Below are positions 1-8,721 of a DNA stretch of 30,540 nucleotides, one piece after another. Position 1 is the stretch's first letter; every line of letters starts with the position of its first letter. The translations under genes and the position numbers were made by a program. The stretch is from Chitinophagaceae bacterium UBA2791 (GTDB lineage Bacteria > Bacteroidota > Bacteroidia > Chitinophagales > Chitinophagaceae): contig DEHV01000008.1 in the NCBI GenBank assembly GCA_002352105.1, forward strand, positions 207,943 through 238,482, read 5' to 3'. The notes below the pieces were generated by a model, which was not told the origin of the DNA, searched no databases, and worked only from the letters and a program-made list of their open reading frames with translations.

Positions 1-636
1 GGCAAGCATGCCGCGAACAGCCGATTTACTGGCCCTGCCGCCAAAGCCAAGCGATGTAATCGAGGGAACCAGCGGTTCCGCCGTTTCCAAATCGCTTATG
101 ATTTGCTGATAAACCTCCTGTACCGAAGAACGGGGAACAAGTATATCAAATGGAGAACTGGCCGGTTCCAGGATCAGCGGAACGCCCCCCCAATGCTGGA
201 CAAGCAACAGGTAAAAATAACCTCTTAAAAACAAGGCTTCCCCTTTGATTTGCGATACTCTCGCCGGGTTCAATGCGGGGTTTCTATCTAAATTTTCTAA
301 AAGCGCATTTGCCCTATACACCGCCCGATATAATATATTCCATTCATCGTTAAAATTATTATGACTGGCAGGCGCATTAAACGCCATGGGAGCAACAGCA
401 GTATTTTCAGTTGCATAGCCTTCGTCGGCGCACAACCCGTAAAATTTAAACCTGGTATTATTATAGATATTACGCAGCATGCCATATACGCCCGTCAACG
501 CAAAATCAAGTTCGGATTCAGTACTATAAAAGCTAACCGGAGATAAGGAATCAAGCGGTTTTATATCAAGATACTTCTTACATGAAGCGCCAACCAATAT
601 TAAACAGGCGACTATAAACCATTTATAAGTTTTCAT
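1..636 (-). CDS. SusD/RagB-family glycan-binding lipoprotein, C-terminus cut off by window edge
   Basis: Reading back from the ATG at 636 gives 212 open codons that run off the left edge. The start MKTYKWFIVACLILVGASC is a lipoprotein signal with the lipid cysteine at residue 19, followed by K-K-Y-L-D-I-K-P, the usual opening of classical SusD proteins. Further matches to the family are the N-terminal TPR-like segments with Y-R-A-V-Y-R-A-N-A-L-L-E-N and E-A-L-F-L-R-G-Y-F-Y. By family knowledge it is the surface-exposed lid that captures glycan for the SusC channel. The gene begins 11 bp after the SusC stop, so the two are co-transcribed. It belongs to the canonical SusD class, unlike the SusD-like_2 protein of the second locus. 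The substrate cannot be told from sequence. Confidence 0.93.
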   Translation of the reverse strand, partial: MKTYKWFIVACLILVGASCKKYLDIKPLDSLSPVSFYSTESELDFALTGVYGMLRNIYNNTRFKFYGLCADEGYATENTAVAPMAFNAPASHNNFNDEWNILYRAVYRANALLENLDRNPALNPARVSQIKGEALFLRGYFYLLLVQHWGGVPLILEPASSPFDILVPRSSVQEVYQQIISDLETAEPLVPSITSLGFGGRASKSAVRGMLA

Positions 637-647
637 ACCTTAGAAAT

Positions 648-3600
648 TTAAAATGAAGCATTAACGGAGAAAGTAACGATCCTGCCCTGTGGATAAGCAG
701 AAAAATCAAAGCTTGGCGTCAATACAGACCTCATCACAGAAACTTCCGGATCCAAACCGGAGTAATTTGTCCAGGTCAACAGATTTTGAGCCTGAACGCC
801 GACTTTTAATGAGCTCATGCCGATCTTCCTGATACGATCATTAGAAAACTGGTAACCCAGAAAGACCGTTTTAAGCCTGAGATAAGATCCATCCTCAAGT
901 ACCCTATTGCTAAAATAGGCAGGTCCGTCGCCCTTGTACCTGAAATTTTTACTGTTTTGATTGTCTTCTGTCCATCTGTCGGCATAGCTTGCATACTGAT
1001 TAAAGTGAACAACCTGGCTTTCATTACCTTCAAGCATGATCCTGTTCGCATTCATCAAATTGTTTCCGTAGGACCATTGGAAAAAAAAGCTTGCCTCAAA
1101 CCCGCGATAGAAAAAATTGTTCAGAAATCCCCCGGTATGGATGGGCTGGCCCCGACCTATATTTACCCGATCATTTACGTCAATATTCCCGTCGCCATTT
1201 ATATCCCTATATTTCATATCGCCGGGACGCGTTGCCGCTCTGGCGCTTGCCCCGCCGTTAGGAGCCACTTCATCTTTTAGCACATACGTATCCCCTACCC
1301 TATTGAAATCCGAATACGGATAGGGGCCTTCATATATCAAGCCATACATCATGCCAAGCGGTTGTCCAACCTCGGCGCGATAAAAGCCCTCAGCCCATGC
1401 AGATGAGAACCTCGCTTGCGTAAACAAATTATCTTGTCCATTGGCGAGCGAGAGAATGGTATTTTTGTTAAAACTGATATTAAAACTGCTAAGCCACCTG
1501 AATGCTGAAGAAGAGATATTCACGCTGTTAAAACTTAACTCTAAACCCTCATTCTTCATACTCCCGATATTTTCAAAAGCCGATGTAAAACCAATACTTC
1601 CCGGCAGCGACGCATTCAACAGCATATTTTGCGTTATCTTTCTGTAAAGGTCAACCTCTATGGTAAATCTGTTGTCAAATAGCCCTAACTCGTATCCTAA
1701 GTCAATCTGTTTTGCAGCTTCCCATCTTAAATCTGAGTTACCCATGCTTGCCGGTATTGCCGCATACAAAGGGGCCGTATTATTAAAAGAGTAACCGTAA
1801 TCAATATTAAGCAGGGGATAAGCTGCGTACGCCCCCACTCTGTTATTCCCGGTAAAGCCATAGCTAAACCTAAGCTTCGAATTTGAAATAAAACTCAAAT
1901 TTTCAAAAAACCGTTCTTTATGCATATTCCAGGCCACAGCTCCGGAAGGGAAATAACCCCATCTGTTTTTTCCAATAAATTTAGAAGACCCATCGCCTCT
2001 ATAAGTGAACGTAAATAAATATTTAGATTGATAATTATAGTTTAACCTTCCAAAATACGAGCTTAGTCTGCTTTCGTTTCCGGATGCGATCAATCTCGTT
2101 GGGGAGCCTATTGATATTCCATAAATCCCTAACGCTTCAACTGGTATATTGCGGGTCGCATAGCCAAAAGAAGAGGAGCTGTTAGCGGCGACTGAAAACC
2201 CCGCCATTACATCTACATGGTGAGCATTGATTTTCTTTTTCCAGGTTAGCGTGTTGTCGGTTGACCAGCTTTTATTGTTAGAGGTATTATAAGTTGCAGT
2301 AGTGCCGTTAACGTTGGTCAGGCTCGCAGCCCTTGCAGGCCTAAACATATCATTCTCTCTTGAATTAGAAGAAAATGCGCCCCTAAGCCTCAGCGTTAAA
2401 TTTTTAGTAATCTCATAATTCATGTACATATTTGTCGTAAACAATGCCGTAGCGCTTGATTGCTTATTGTTTCTTGCGGTAGTAAGCGGACTAACGCTAC
2501 TGGTCTCATTTGAAGGATCCCGCTCTTGTTCTGTAAGATCAACGCGTTGCCCGTCGGTCAACGTATCGCTTAGTCGGGCTACCGGGGGGAACCCCCATAC
2601 CTGCATGAAGAAAAAGTTTCTAAGACCCAGGTTTTCATATGCCATAGCGCCTTCAGAAACCTGCTGACCGGAAGTATTGAACCTATTATAGTCGGCTGTA
2701 ATTCCTACGGTAATATTTTTAGTAACTTCCTGGTCAAGCGCTAATCTTCCCTGAACGCGGTTATAGTCGGAATGTATGATCATCCCGTTCTTTTTATAAA
2801 TTGAACCCGACAAGGAATACTTGGTCTTTGCCGATCCCCCTCTTACAGCTATACTATGGCTCTGTGTTATTGCAGGCCTAAAAACCAATTCCTGCCAATC
2901 AATCGATTTTACATTTTTATAATCTTCAAGCGTCATGGTAGAATCCATGTACAACTGGTCATATTGTGAACTAAATTCGCTTTCAAGTTTTACGTACTCG
3001 TAAGCGTCCATCATAGGGATCATTTTAGGCACGGGCTGATACCCCAAAAACGCGTTATAACTTACTACGGGTTTGCTGATCTTTCCTCTTTTGGTTTCAA
3101 TGACTATTACTCCATTTGCCGCTCTTGAACCATAAATTGCCGTTGCAGAAGCGTCTTTTAACACGCTTACAGACTCTATATCGTCAATATTCAATCTGGT
3201 CTGATCCGCATCTTCAGTAGGAAAACCGTCAATAACGTATAATGGTCCGTTGCCCTGCGTTGCAGACCCGGGCCCCCGGATGATGATGTCTGGCAATTCC
3301 CCCGGAGTGCCCTCTGCAGAAGAAACCTGAACGCCTGCAATCCTTCCGGCCATTGCTTCCACAAAAGAACTGACCGGAGCTTTTGAAACATCGCCCATCT
3401 TCAGCGTCCCGACGGACCCCGTAAGATCTGATCGTTTTACAGATTCATACCCCACTACCACCACATCATCCAATCCTGAAACATCCTGCTCCAGGACCAC
3501 ATTCACTTCAGGTTGATTTCCCACGGTCACCCTCTTGGTCTGATATCCCACGCTCGAAAACTCAAGTACAATATTCTTATTGTCCGGCGCGGTAAGCGCG

Positions 3601-4112
3601 AAACGTCCGTCCGTATTCGTAGCAGTTCCCGTTTGCGAGCCTACAATGCTTACGGACACATTCTGTATGGGTTCGCCGCTCGCGTTGAGCACGCGCCCGC
3701 GGATCTCCACCGGCGGTACGGGATCCGGACTCGCGATCGGGGATGGTTTTGCAATAGTCTTTCTTTTGACCACGATCATATTGCTTTCAATGGAATATTC
3801 CATAGGTTGCCCTCTAAAGCACTGGTTCAGGACTTCCTTTACAGGCGCATTCTTCACCTTTATCGTCACGCTAGGCAGATCCGAAAGCATAGCCCTGGTA
3901 TACAGGAAGCCATACCCTGCCTGGCGCTCTATTTCATAAAACACTTTTTCTACCGGTACATTTTTAAGAGAGAGCGTAATTTGGGGAAAGCTTTTTGCAT
4001 GTACCTGCAAAAACGCAATGGTCAGGAGAATAGCAGTAAGTTTCATGATTTTCAGAAATTGAGGCGACAACCGGCGTATGAGCAACGCCTTGTCAATAAC
4101 AGAAAAAATCAT
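648..4112 (-). CDS. SusC/RagA-family TonB-dependent outer-membrane transporter with N-terminal STN signalling domain
   Basis: The 1154-residue protein has the full SusC layout. A signal segment at about 23-39 (MKLTAILLTIAFLQVHA) is followed by an STN (secretin/TonB N-terminal) domain at about 46-116, a carboxypeptidase-regulatory-like beta domain at about 136-210, the TonB-box-like D-D-V-V-V-V-G-Y, a plug at about 225-340 with the typical L-Y-V-I-D-G-F-P, and a beta-barrel ending in phenylalanine. The STN domain is the part that talks to FecR in the periplasm, which agrees with the FecR and ECF genes just upstream. The start at 4112 is preferred over the internal ATG at 4046 because the 18 bases before it closely match those before the second SusC. 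This leaves a short extension ahead of the signal peptide, often seen in this family. It imports oligosaccharides of unknown identity with the SusD at 1-636. Confidence 0.95.
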   Translation of the reverse strand: MIFSVIDKALLIRRLSPQFLKIMKLTAILLTIAFLQVHAKSFPQITLSLKNVPVEKVFYEIERQAGYGFLYTRAMLSDLPSVTIKVKNAPVKEVLNQCFRGQPMEYSIESNMIVVKRKTIAKPSPIASPDPVPPVEIRGRVLNASGEPIQNVSVSIVGSQTGTATNTDGRFALTAPDNKNIVLEFSSVGYQTKRVTVGNQPEVNVVLEQDVSGLDDVVVVGYESVKRSDLTGSVGTLKMGDVSKAPVSSFVEAMAGRIAGVQVSSAEGTPGELPDIIIRGPGSATQGNGPLYVIDGFPTEDADQTRLNIDDIESVSVLKDASATAIYGSRAANGVIVIETKRGKISKPVVSYNAFLGYQPVPKMIPMMDAYEYVKLESEFSSQYDQLYMDSTMTLEDYKNVKSIDWQELVFRPAITQSHSIAVRGGSAKTKYSLSGSIYKKNGMIIHSDYNRVQGRLALDQEVTKNITVGITADYNRFNTSGQQVSEGAMAYENLGLRNFFFMQVWGFPPVARLSDTLTDGQRVDLTEQERDPSNETSSVSPLTTARNNKQSSATALFTTNMYMNYEITKNLTLRLRGAFSSNSRENDMFRPARAASLTNVNGTTATYNTSNNKSWSTDNTLTWKKKINAHHVDVMAGFSVAANSSSSFGYATRNIPVEALGIYGISIGSPTRLIASGNESRLSSYFGRLNYNYQSKYLFTFTYRGDGSSKFIGKNRWGYFPSGAVAWNMHKERFFENLSFISNSKLRFSYGFTGNNRVGAYAAYPLLNIDYGYSFNNTAPLYAAIPASMGNSDLRWEAAKQIDLGYELGLFDNRFTIEVDLYRKITQNMLLNASLPGSIGFTSAFENIGSMKNEGLELSFNSVNISSSAFRWLSSFNISFNKNTILSLANGQDNLFTQARFSSAWAEGFYRAEVGQPLGMMYGLIYEGPYPYSDFNRVGDTYVLKDEVAPNGGASARAATRPGDMKYRDINGDGNIDVNDRVNIGRGQPIHTGGFLNNFFYRGFEASFFFQWSYGNNLMNANRIMLEGNESQVVHFNQYASYADRWTEDNQNSKNFRYKGDGPAYFSNRVLEDGSYLRLKTVFLGYQFSNDRIRKIGMSSLKVGVQAQNLLTWTNYSGLDPEVSVMRSVLTPSFDFSAYPQGRIVTFSVNASF

Positions 4113-4130
4113 AATTTAGCGTTTTGGGTT
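4113..4130 (-). promoter_or_regulatory. SusC leader element directly before the start codon
   Basis: On the minus strand the 18 bases before the ATG read AACCCAAAACGCTAAATT. The second SusC gene has AACCCAAAACGTAAAGTT in exactly the same place, giving 15 of 18 identities with the first 11 identical. There is no Shine-Dalgarno sequence. A-rich leaders of this sort take the place of the Shine-Dalgarno in many Bacteroidota. The role in translation is inferred. Confidence 0.5.
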
Positions 4131-4181
4131 TTAGAATAAATGACCGTAACTGTTTGATTTATCGGATACCCAAAAATCCCT

Positions 4182-4207
4182 GCCATCCCGATTGCCCTCG
4201 GGATGGC
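4182..4207 (-). terminator. Strong hairpin between fecR and susC, possible attenuator
   Basis: Ten-base perfect arms GCCATCCCGA and TCGGGATGGC enclose a six-base loop. Read on the minus strand it lies 43 bp after the FecR stop and is followed by AGGGATTTTTG, a modest U-tract. Read on the plus strand it is followed by seven Ts, but no plus-strand gene precedes it. It probably ends or attenuates the sigma/anti-sigma transcript ahead of susC. The susC promoter would then lie between about 4113 and 4181. Confidence 0.6.
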
Positions 4208-4249
4208 CTTTTTTTAGATAGCCCTGTTTTCTTTCTGCCTATCGCAGAT

Positions 4250-5440
4250 TTATTTTTTAAAAGGCATCACCGTAATATGCCGTCCTTTGACGGCGAAACT
4301 CACAGCGCCTGTTTTTTCCATCATTTCCAGTATATCCGAGATATCGTCGTAGCGGGACCTATTGATCACCCCTACAAATTCCTCGTTGGTCACATCGTCT
4401 TCATAGCTTACTTCTGCATCGTACCATCTCTCCAATTGTCGCATTACCGATTGAATATTATCTCCGTTAAAAACAAAACGCCCGTTTTTCCATGCTACTA
4501 CTGCGTCTACATTTACCCTCCGAACGTCTATTGCAGGATCTACGGCATTATCGTTATTTGCTATTGCCGCCTGTTCTCCCGGTCTGATCGTTTTACTGGC
4601 GCCGTCTTTGTTTACTTTCACCGACCCTTCCAGCAAGGTTGTTTTTACCATTTCCTCTTCAGGGTATGCGTTGATATTAAAATGCGTTCCAAGAACATAT
4701 ACCTCCACTCCGTTCACGGATACTGTAAAAGGTTTTTCAGAATCATGGGCTATTTCAAAATACCCTTCCCCGCTGAGCATTACCGTTCTTTTATCGCCTG
4801 CAAACGAAACAGGAAAACGCAAAGACGATGCGGCGTTGAGCCATACCTTGCTGCCATCGGCCAATACGATCTGATAATTCCCGCCACGCGGCGTAGAAAT
4901 CGTATTGTATAATACTTCTCCGGGGCTGTCTTTTAATAAGCTATAAGAAAGGCGTCCGTCATCCGATTTAATGATATTTATATTGCCCTGTTGCGTTAAT
5001 GTTCCGTTATCCGCGCTGTCCAGTATGATTTGATTGCCGTTTGCCAAAGTAAGCACCGCCCTGTCTCCACCCGGAGCCAGTTCATTTACCGGCCTCGCTT
5101 TTTCTATTGACGCCAGAGATCGTTCCGCGCGTTCATTAAAAACAAAATAACCGCCCGCGCTCAATAAGGCAACAACGGTTGCCGCCGCCCAAACGCGCGG
5201 CCAAATGCGGCGCTGCCCGATTTGAGGCGTATGCGTGATCTTTGCATAGATGGTATTCCAGTCTATTCCCGGCAATTCTTCCTCATACTCCTGAGCAGCC
5301 CAGATCTCTCTTATTTTCTCTTTCAGTAACGTATCATCTTTCAACTCTTTGATCCATTCAAACAGCTCCCTGGTTTCTTTCAATGTGGAGACATCTGCGA
5401 CATAACGTTCCAGCAGGTATTTTAAGCGATCCTTATCCAT
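4250..5440 (-). CDS. FecR-family transmembrane anti-sigma factor with DUF4974 C-terminus
   Basis: A 396-residue single-pass inner-membrane protein. The cytoplasmic N-terminus (1-78), which should bind the ECF sigma factor, is followed by one membrane helix at about 82-101 (A-A-A-T-V-V-A-L-L-S-A-G-G-Y-F-V-F). The periplasmic FecR domain at about 180-280 contains W-L-N-A-A-S-S-L-R-F-P and G-E-G-Y-F-E-I. The C-terminal DUF4974 domain, about 325-393, is thought to dock with the SusC STN domain. The V-L-G-T-H-F motif near 249-254 holds the Gly-Thr pair at which related FecR proteins self-cleave; whether this one does so is unknown. Length and domain order are normal for Bacteroidota. It sits between its sigma gene (128 bp gap) and its SusC (137 bp gap). 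Confidence 0.93.
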   Translation of the reverse strand: MDKDRLKYLLERYVADVSTLKETRELFEWIKELKDDTLLKEKIREIWAAQEYEEELPGIDWNTIYAKITHTPQIGQRRIWPRVWAAATVVALLSAGGYFVFNERAERSLASIEKARPVNELAPGGDRAVLTLANGNQIILDSADNGTLTQQGNINIIKSDDGRLSYSLLKDSPGEVLYNTISTPRGGNYQIVLADGSKVWLNAASSLRFPVSFAGDKRTVMLSGEGYFEIAHDSEKPFTVSVNGVEVYVLGTHFNINAYPEEEMVKTTLLEGSVKVNKDGASKTIRPGEQAAIANNDNAVDPAIDVRRVNVDAVVAWKNGRFVFNGDNIQSVMRQLERWYDAEVSYEDDVTNEEFVGVINRSRYDDISDILEMMEKTGAVSFAVKGRHITVMPFKK

Positions 5441-5568
5441 ATCATAATACGATGTTGATCATGAAAATACGATCCTCTTCACAATAACGTACAGGCTTAA
5501 TTTGATTGACTTAACACTATCAAGGAGTGAGAAAGGGAATGAAAATACCAGTGAGAATAAAAATATTT

Positions 5569-6174
5569 TCATTTAAACAGCCATACAAGCCCGACGATAA
5601 CGGGTATGATCCATTTTTTTAAAACGATCCGGATCGTTTTCATGGACTCTGCCAGGTGATTCCGTACAGTATTCGGGGAGAGATGCATACGCTCAGCGAT
5701 CTCAAGATAACTCAGCCCCTCCTGTTTATTCAACTGAAAAACGGTCCGTTGTTGTTGGGGAAGTTGCTGGACCGCTTTGCTGATCAATTGTTCGGCTTCA
5801 CGGGCCGCAATGGCTTCTTCCGTAGTATTTTGTTTCCGGGCTATATGGCGTAATATGGTATTTAAAAGCTGCTCGTTGCGAGACGCCTTCTTTAAATGAG
5901 TATAAACGGCATTGTGAGTAGCGGTAAACAGATAGGCTTCGGGGTCATTGATTTTGTCTAACCGTTCCCTCGACTGCCAGATGGAAAGAAATACCTCCTG
6001 CACAATTTCCTCGGCTTCTGTAGGAGATTTTAGCATCTTTAGCGCCACGCCGTAAACCCTTTTCTTATACGCTTCAAAGAAAGCCTCAAACATGCCTACA
6101 TCGCCCTTGGCAAGGCGATGAAAACACTCCTGTATGTTTATATGGCGCTGGTTTAAGGAGAACATAAGCAGCAA
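5569..6174 (-). CDS. ECF RNA polymerase sigma factor (Bacteroides-expansion type)
   Basis: The 201-residue protein has sigma region 2 at about 30-97, including E-A-E-E-I-V-Q-E-V-F-L-S-I-W, and region 4 at about 133-184 with the helix-turn-helix L-S-Y-L-E-I-A-E-R-M-H-L-S-P-N-T-V. It ends in a hydrophobic tail (W-I-I-P-V-I-V-G-L-V-W-L-F), a feature of many Bacteroidota ECF factors paired with FecR proteins that may hold them at the membrane. It should direct transcription of the adjacent susCD when released by the FecR at 4250-5440. No convincing TAnnTTTG promoter was found in the 73 bp before it, so it may be read from the esterase gene upstream. An alternative start at residue 4 is possible. 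Confidence 0.93.
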   Translation of the reverse strand: MLLMFSLNQRHINIQECFHRLAKGDVGMFEAFFEAYKKRVYGVALKMLKSPTEAEEIVQEVFLSIWQSRERLDKINDPEAYLFTATHNAVYTHLKKASRNEQLLNTILRHIARKQNTTEEAIAAREAEQLISKAVQQLPQQQRTVFQLNKQEGLSYLEIAERMHLSPNTVRNHLAESMKTIRIVLKKWIIPVIVGLVWLFK

Positions 6175-6247
6175 TATGGTCCTTGCAAACTGACGTAATG
6201 GTTACAAATTCTAAGGTAATACTTTCATCTTAATAATATCGAATTCT

Positions 6248-8542
6248 CTATTTTGTGCTCCGTAAAAAGACGGTTTCAGGCCAATCGATGATCTGGCGGT
6301 TGCCAACAGCATCGACCAGTTCCAATCTAAGGTCATAAAAATAGGCGGGCTGGTTTTCTATCTTCCTGCTAAAGATCCCATCTCCTTTCACGGCGTCGCC
6401 GTTCAACCCATTGTCAACCAGCTCCACCGTGAATCCCTTAGGAACCCCTTCCCAATCTATATGTCCTATGGCTGACTTTTCCGTATTGGGCGTAAAGCTA
6501 AGCATCGCCTTATCTATGGAAAGACCATCATATATTCTGGCTTCGATCCGATCATTTGTCAGGGCCTGAAGCCACTGTATTTGAGGAGGCGTAGTATCCT
6601 TGCCGGCAACCTTGATCCTTACCTTTGCTTTCTTAATGATGTGCTGCCCGCTGATCTCCCCGGGGATCCAGTATTCCAGGTAAAACCAGATCGTCTCGCC
6701 AGCTGTTCTCTCAGAAGAGATCACCGGCGCGGTATACTTGAATGCGCCGCCAATATGATCATATCTCTGCCAACTATCGGCTATTCGTATATGGGTTCCC
6801 TGAGCATTGATCCCCGGATGCTGAGTATAGGCATTTGTTCTCAGATACTTGCCATCGACATTGACCAGGATCACAATGGTTTCGCCCGGATTGGCAATTC
6901 CATCTCCATTACCCGCGCCTAGTTTGCCCGTTACCGAATCCACCGCAGCCCTCACAACCGTCATTTCTTTTCCGTCGGCAATCACAAAATCTGTTATCTC
7001 CTCAACCGGATCCTTAAAACGGAGTTCGAACTCTTCCTCCCATTGACGCCCTGCATCATTTTTCAACGTCAATTTGAACTTGGCGATTTCAACCCCCTTT
7101 TTATTGTTCCTTATTTTTAATTTACGATCCAGTTTATCTATCGACGATACAGGTAAACGCTTTAATCTGGCTGTTGGCTCCATTATTTCCAGGCCTTCGC
7201 TGATCCCAGTCAGCGTTGCTGTAACTCCCCGGGCCTCAGCGGTTCCTTTGTTTAGTAAATCGATGGACAAAGAGATCGTTTTACCGGTCTCCGCCCATGC
7301 CTGGTTATCCATAGAAAACCCTGCAATGGTTAGATTCGGGCTGCTTTTTTCTTCGCTGATCCCGATTTGATGCAGACTTCCGGTGGTATGGATATTCAAC
7401 CTTCCTTCTGAATCGCTTACAGCAGTATAACTTTTTTTGTCAAGCGTCCTCAGGTCTATATCGGTGATCTGATACCCTTTGTTCTTTTCATAAATGGGAG
7501 CGGTCGCGACTTTTACCTTAATGTTTGGCATGAGTTCGCCATCGGGAAGAAAATTACGCACGGCTATTTTATAACCGTTCTTGTCTACATTTTCCAAAAT
7601 GGTAAACCCAGGGTTGTTCCGGGTGGTCTCAACCCGGTAGTCCCATACTTCAAAAAAAGGATAAATATCAATATAGTCCCATCGTTTGGGCAAAGGCAGG
7701 GGCGTTTCGAAGGCGTTCATAATAAAACCGAACATATCTCCAAGCCCGCAGGTCACATGCGAAGCTTCGTATACCTTGAACTCGTACTGGGGAATTACAT
7801 TCAGCCAATACCTATTCATATCCTGGTGATAAAATCTTAGCCGGTCATGAGAGCCATTATGCATTCTAACGCTTATGCCCCTGAAGTTGTCAAACATTTC
7901 AGCGTGTTCATACCTTACCGGGAATTCCAACGGGCCGGCCATAAACTCTGTAGATCCGCAAAAATTGCCCGCAGCGCTTACGATATCCGGGTATTTGGCA
8001 GCCAGCCACAAGGCCATAAACCCGCCCATCGACAACCCCGATACCGCTCTGTGTTCGCGATCCGCAATAGTGCGATAACGGCTATCTATATATTGCACGA
8101 GCTCCTTAAAATAATAAGGAAACTGCCTGAACGTAGTAACAACGCTCGTATTATAGGGGCTAAGACCATAAGGCTCGCTGGGAAACTGATTCTGGCCGTC
8201 GATCTTTACAATAATTACATCGTTCTCCGATACGAATTTCTCGAAATTATCACCGTCATTATCCTCTCCTTGATCATAGGCCGAATAAGCCTTGCCCACA
8301 GATCCAAAATAGCGTTGCGCCCAGCCATGAAAAAAGTAGATTACCGGGTATTTCTTCGAACTGCTTTCTTCATAGTCCGGAGGGAGAAAAATCCTATACG
8401 ATCGGTTATCGGCAAAGCTTTCGCTATAATGGTATTCATCTATTATTTTAACCTGTTTCTTTGAACCCCGAACCTGTGAATACGCGCTAAAGCAGATCGT
8501 CAGAAGAAATAAAATAGCTATAGCGAAAATAATAGACTTCAT
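6248..8542 (-). CDS. Secreted modular esterase (esterase D / CE1-like) with long C-terminal beta domains
   Basis: A 764-residue protein with a Sec signal (MKSIIFAIAILFLLTICFSA). The alpha/beta-hydrolase part spans about 33-285. It has the oxyanion segment P-V-I-Y-F-F-H-G-W at 65-73, the nucleophile elbow G-L-S-M-G-G with Ser171, and probable partners Asp233 (N-G-S-H-D) and His262 (A-S-H-V). Family knowledge suggests acyl-ester hydrolysis on polysaccharide; acetyl or feruloyl are both possible. The remaining 480 residues hold a conserved segment (V-W-D-Y at about 299, N-V-D-K-N-G-Y at about 318), a CARDB-like sandwich at about 400-510, and a C-terminal domain with D-G-I-A-N-P-G-E-T. The whole layout is repeated in the esterase at 16329-18311. 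It ends 73 bp before the ECF sigma gene and may be part of the first locus. Confidence 0.85.
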   Translation of the reverse strand: MKSIIFAIAILFLLTICFSAYSQVRGSKKQVKIIDEYHYSESFADNRSYRIFLPPDYEESSSKKYPVIYFFHGWAQRYFGSVGKAYSAYDQGEDNDGDNFEKFVSENDVIIVKIDGQNQFPSEPYGLSPYNTSVVTTFRQFPYYFKELVQYIDSRYRTIADREHRAVSGLSMGGFMALWLAAKYPDIVSAAGNFCGSTEFMAGPLEFPVRYEHAEMFDNFRGISVRMHNGSHDRLRFYHQDMNRYWLNVIPQYEFKVYEASHVTCGLGDMFGFIMNAFETPLPLPKRWDYIDIYPFFEVWDYRVETTRNNPGFTILENVDKNGYKIAVRNFLPDGELMPNIKVKVATAPIYEKNKGYQITDIDLRTLDKKSYTAVSDSEGRLNIHTTGSLHQIGISEEKSSPNLTIAGFSMDNQAWAETGKTISLSIDLLNKGTAEARGVTATLTGISEGLEIMEPTARLKRLPVSSIDKLDRKLKIRNNKKGVEIAKFKLTLKNDAGRQWEEEFELRFKDPVEEITDFVIADGKEMTVVRAAVDSVTGKLGAGNGDGIANPGETIVILVNVDGKYLRTNAYTQHPGINAQGTHIRIADSWQRYDHIGGAFKYTAPVISSERTAGETIWFYLEYWIPGEISGQHIIKKAKVRIKVAGKDTTPPQIQWLQALTNDRIEARIYDGLSIDKAMLSFTPNTEKSAIGHIDWEGVPKGFTVELVDNGLNGDAVKGDGIFSRKIENQPAYFYDLRLELVDAVGNRQIIDWPETVFLRSTK

Positions 8543-8650
8543 AACAGTTCTGCGAATTGGTGAATGAGCTATTAAATTAAGGCTATTTTAAATTCCTCAG
8601 CGCAGTCTTTTAGTTATTTTATGAGATCTGTATTTTTCTACCAACTATAA

Positions 8651-8704
8651 TTAGTTTACTTTGTAGGGTAACTATAAGTTGCCGCTGACTACGAAATACG
8701 CTTT
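8651..8704 (-). pseudogene. Decayed 3' end of a paralogue of the 10162-10899 gene
   Basis: Read on the minus strand this stretch gives K-A-Y-F-V-V-S-G-N-L-stop-L-P-Y-K-V-N-stop. The intact protein at 10162-10899 ends K-V-Y-S-V-A-S-G-N-L-S-L-P-Y-K-V-K-stop. Eighteen codons align with no gap, including the terminal stop, with one internal TAG in place of serine. Base identity over about 50 bp is roughly 76 percent by hand. Upstream similarity stops where the plus-strand DUF1080 gene begins. It appears to be the remnant of a tandem copy displaced by that gene. Confidence 0.65.
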
Positions 8705-8721
8705 AACCCTTTAATCTTATT

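Noticed and set aside
3513..4139. A 208-codon plus-strand ORF opposite the susC N-terminus
   Set aside because: It lies fully antisense to conserved STN and carboxypeptidase-like domains and has no domain, signal or leader of its own.
4124..4912. A 262-codon plus-strand ORF antisense to fecR
   Set aside because: It runs through a hairpin terminator and opposite the FecR and DUF4974 domains, and its protein is unlike any family I know.
7847..8464. A 205-codon plus-strand ORF opposite the first esterase
   Set aside because: The minus strand here carries the Ser-Asp-His hydrolase core; the opposite frame is open by composition only.
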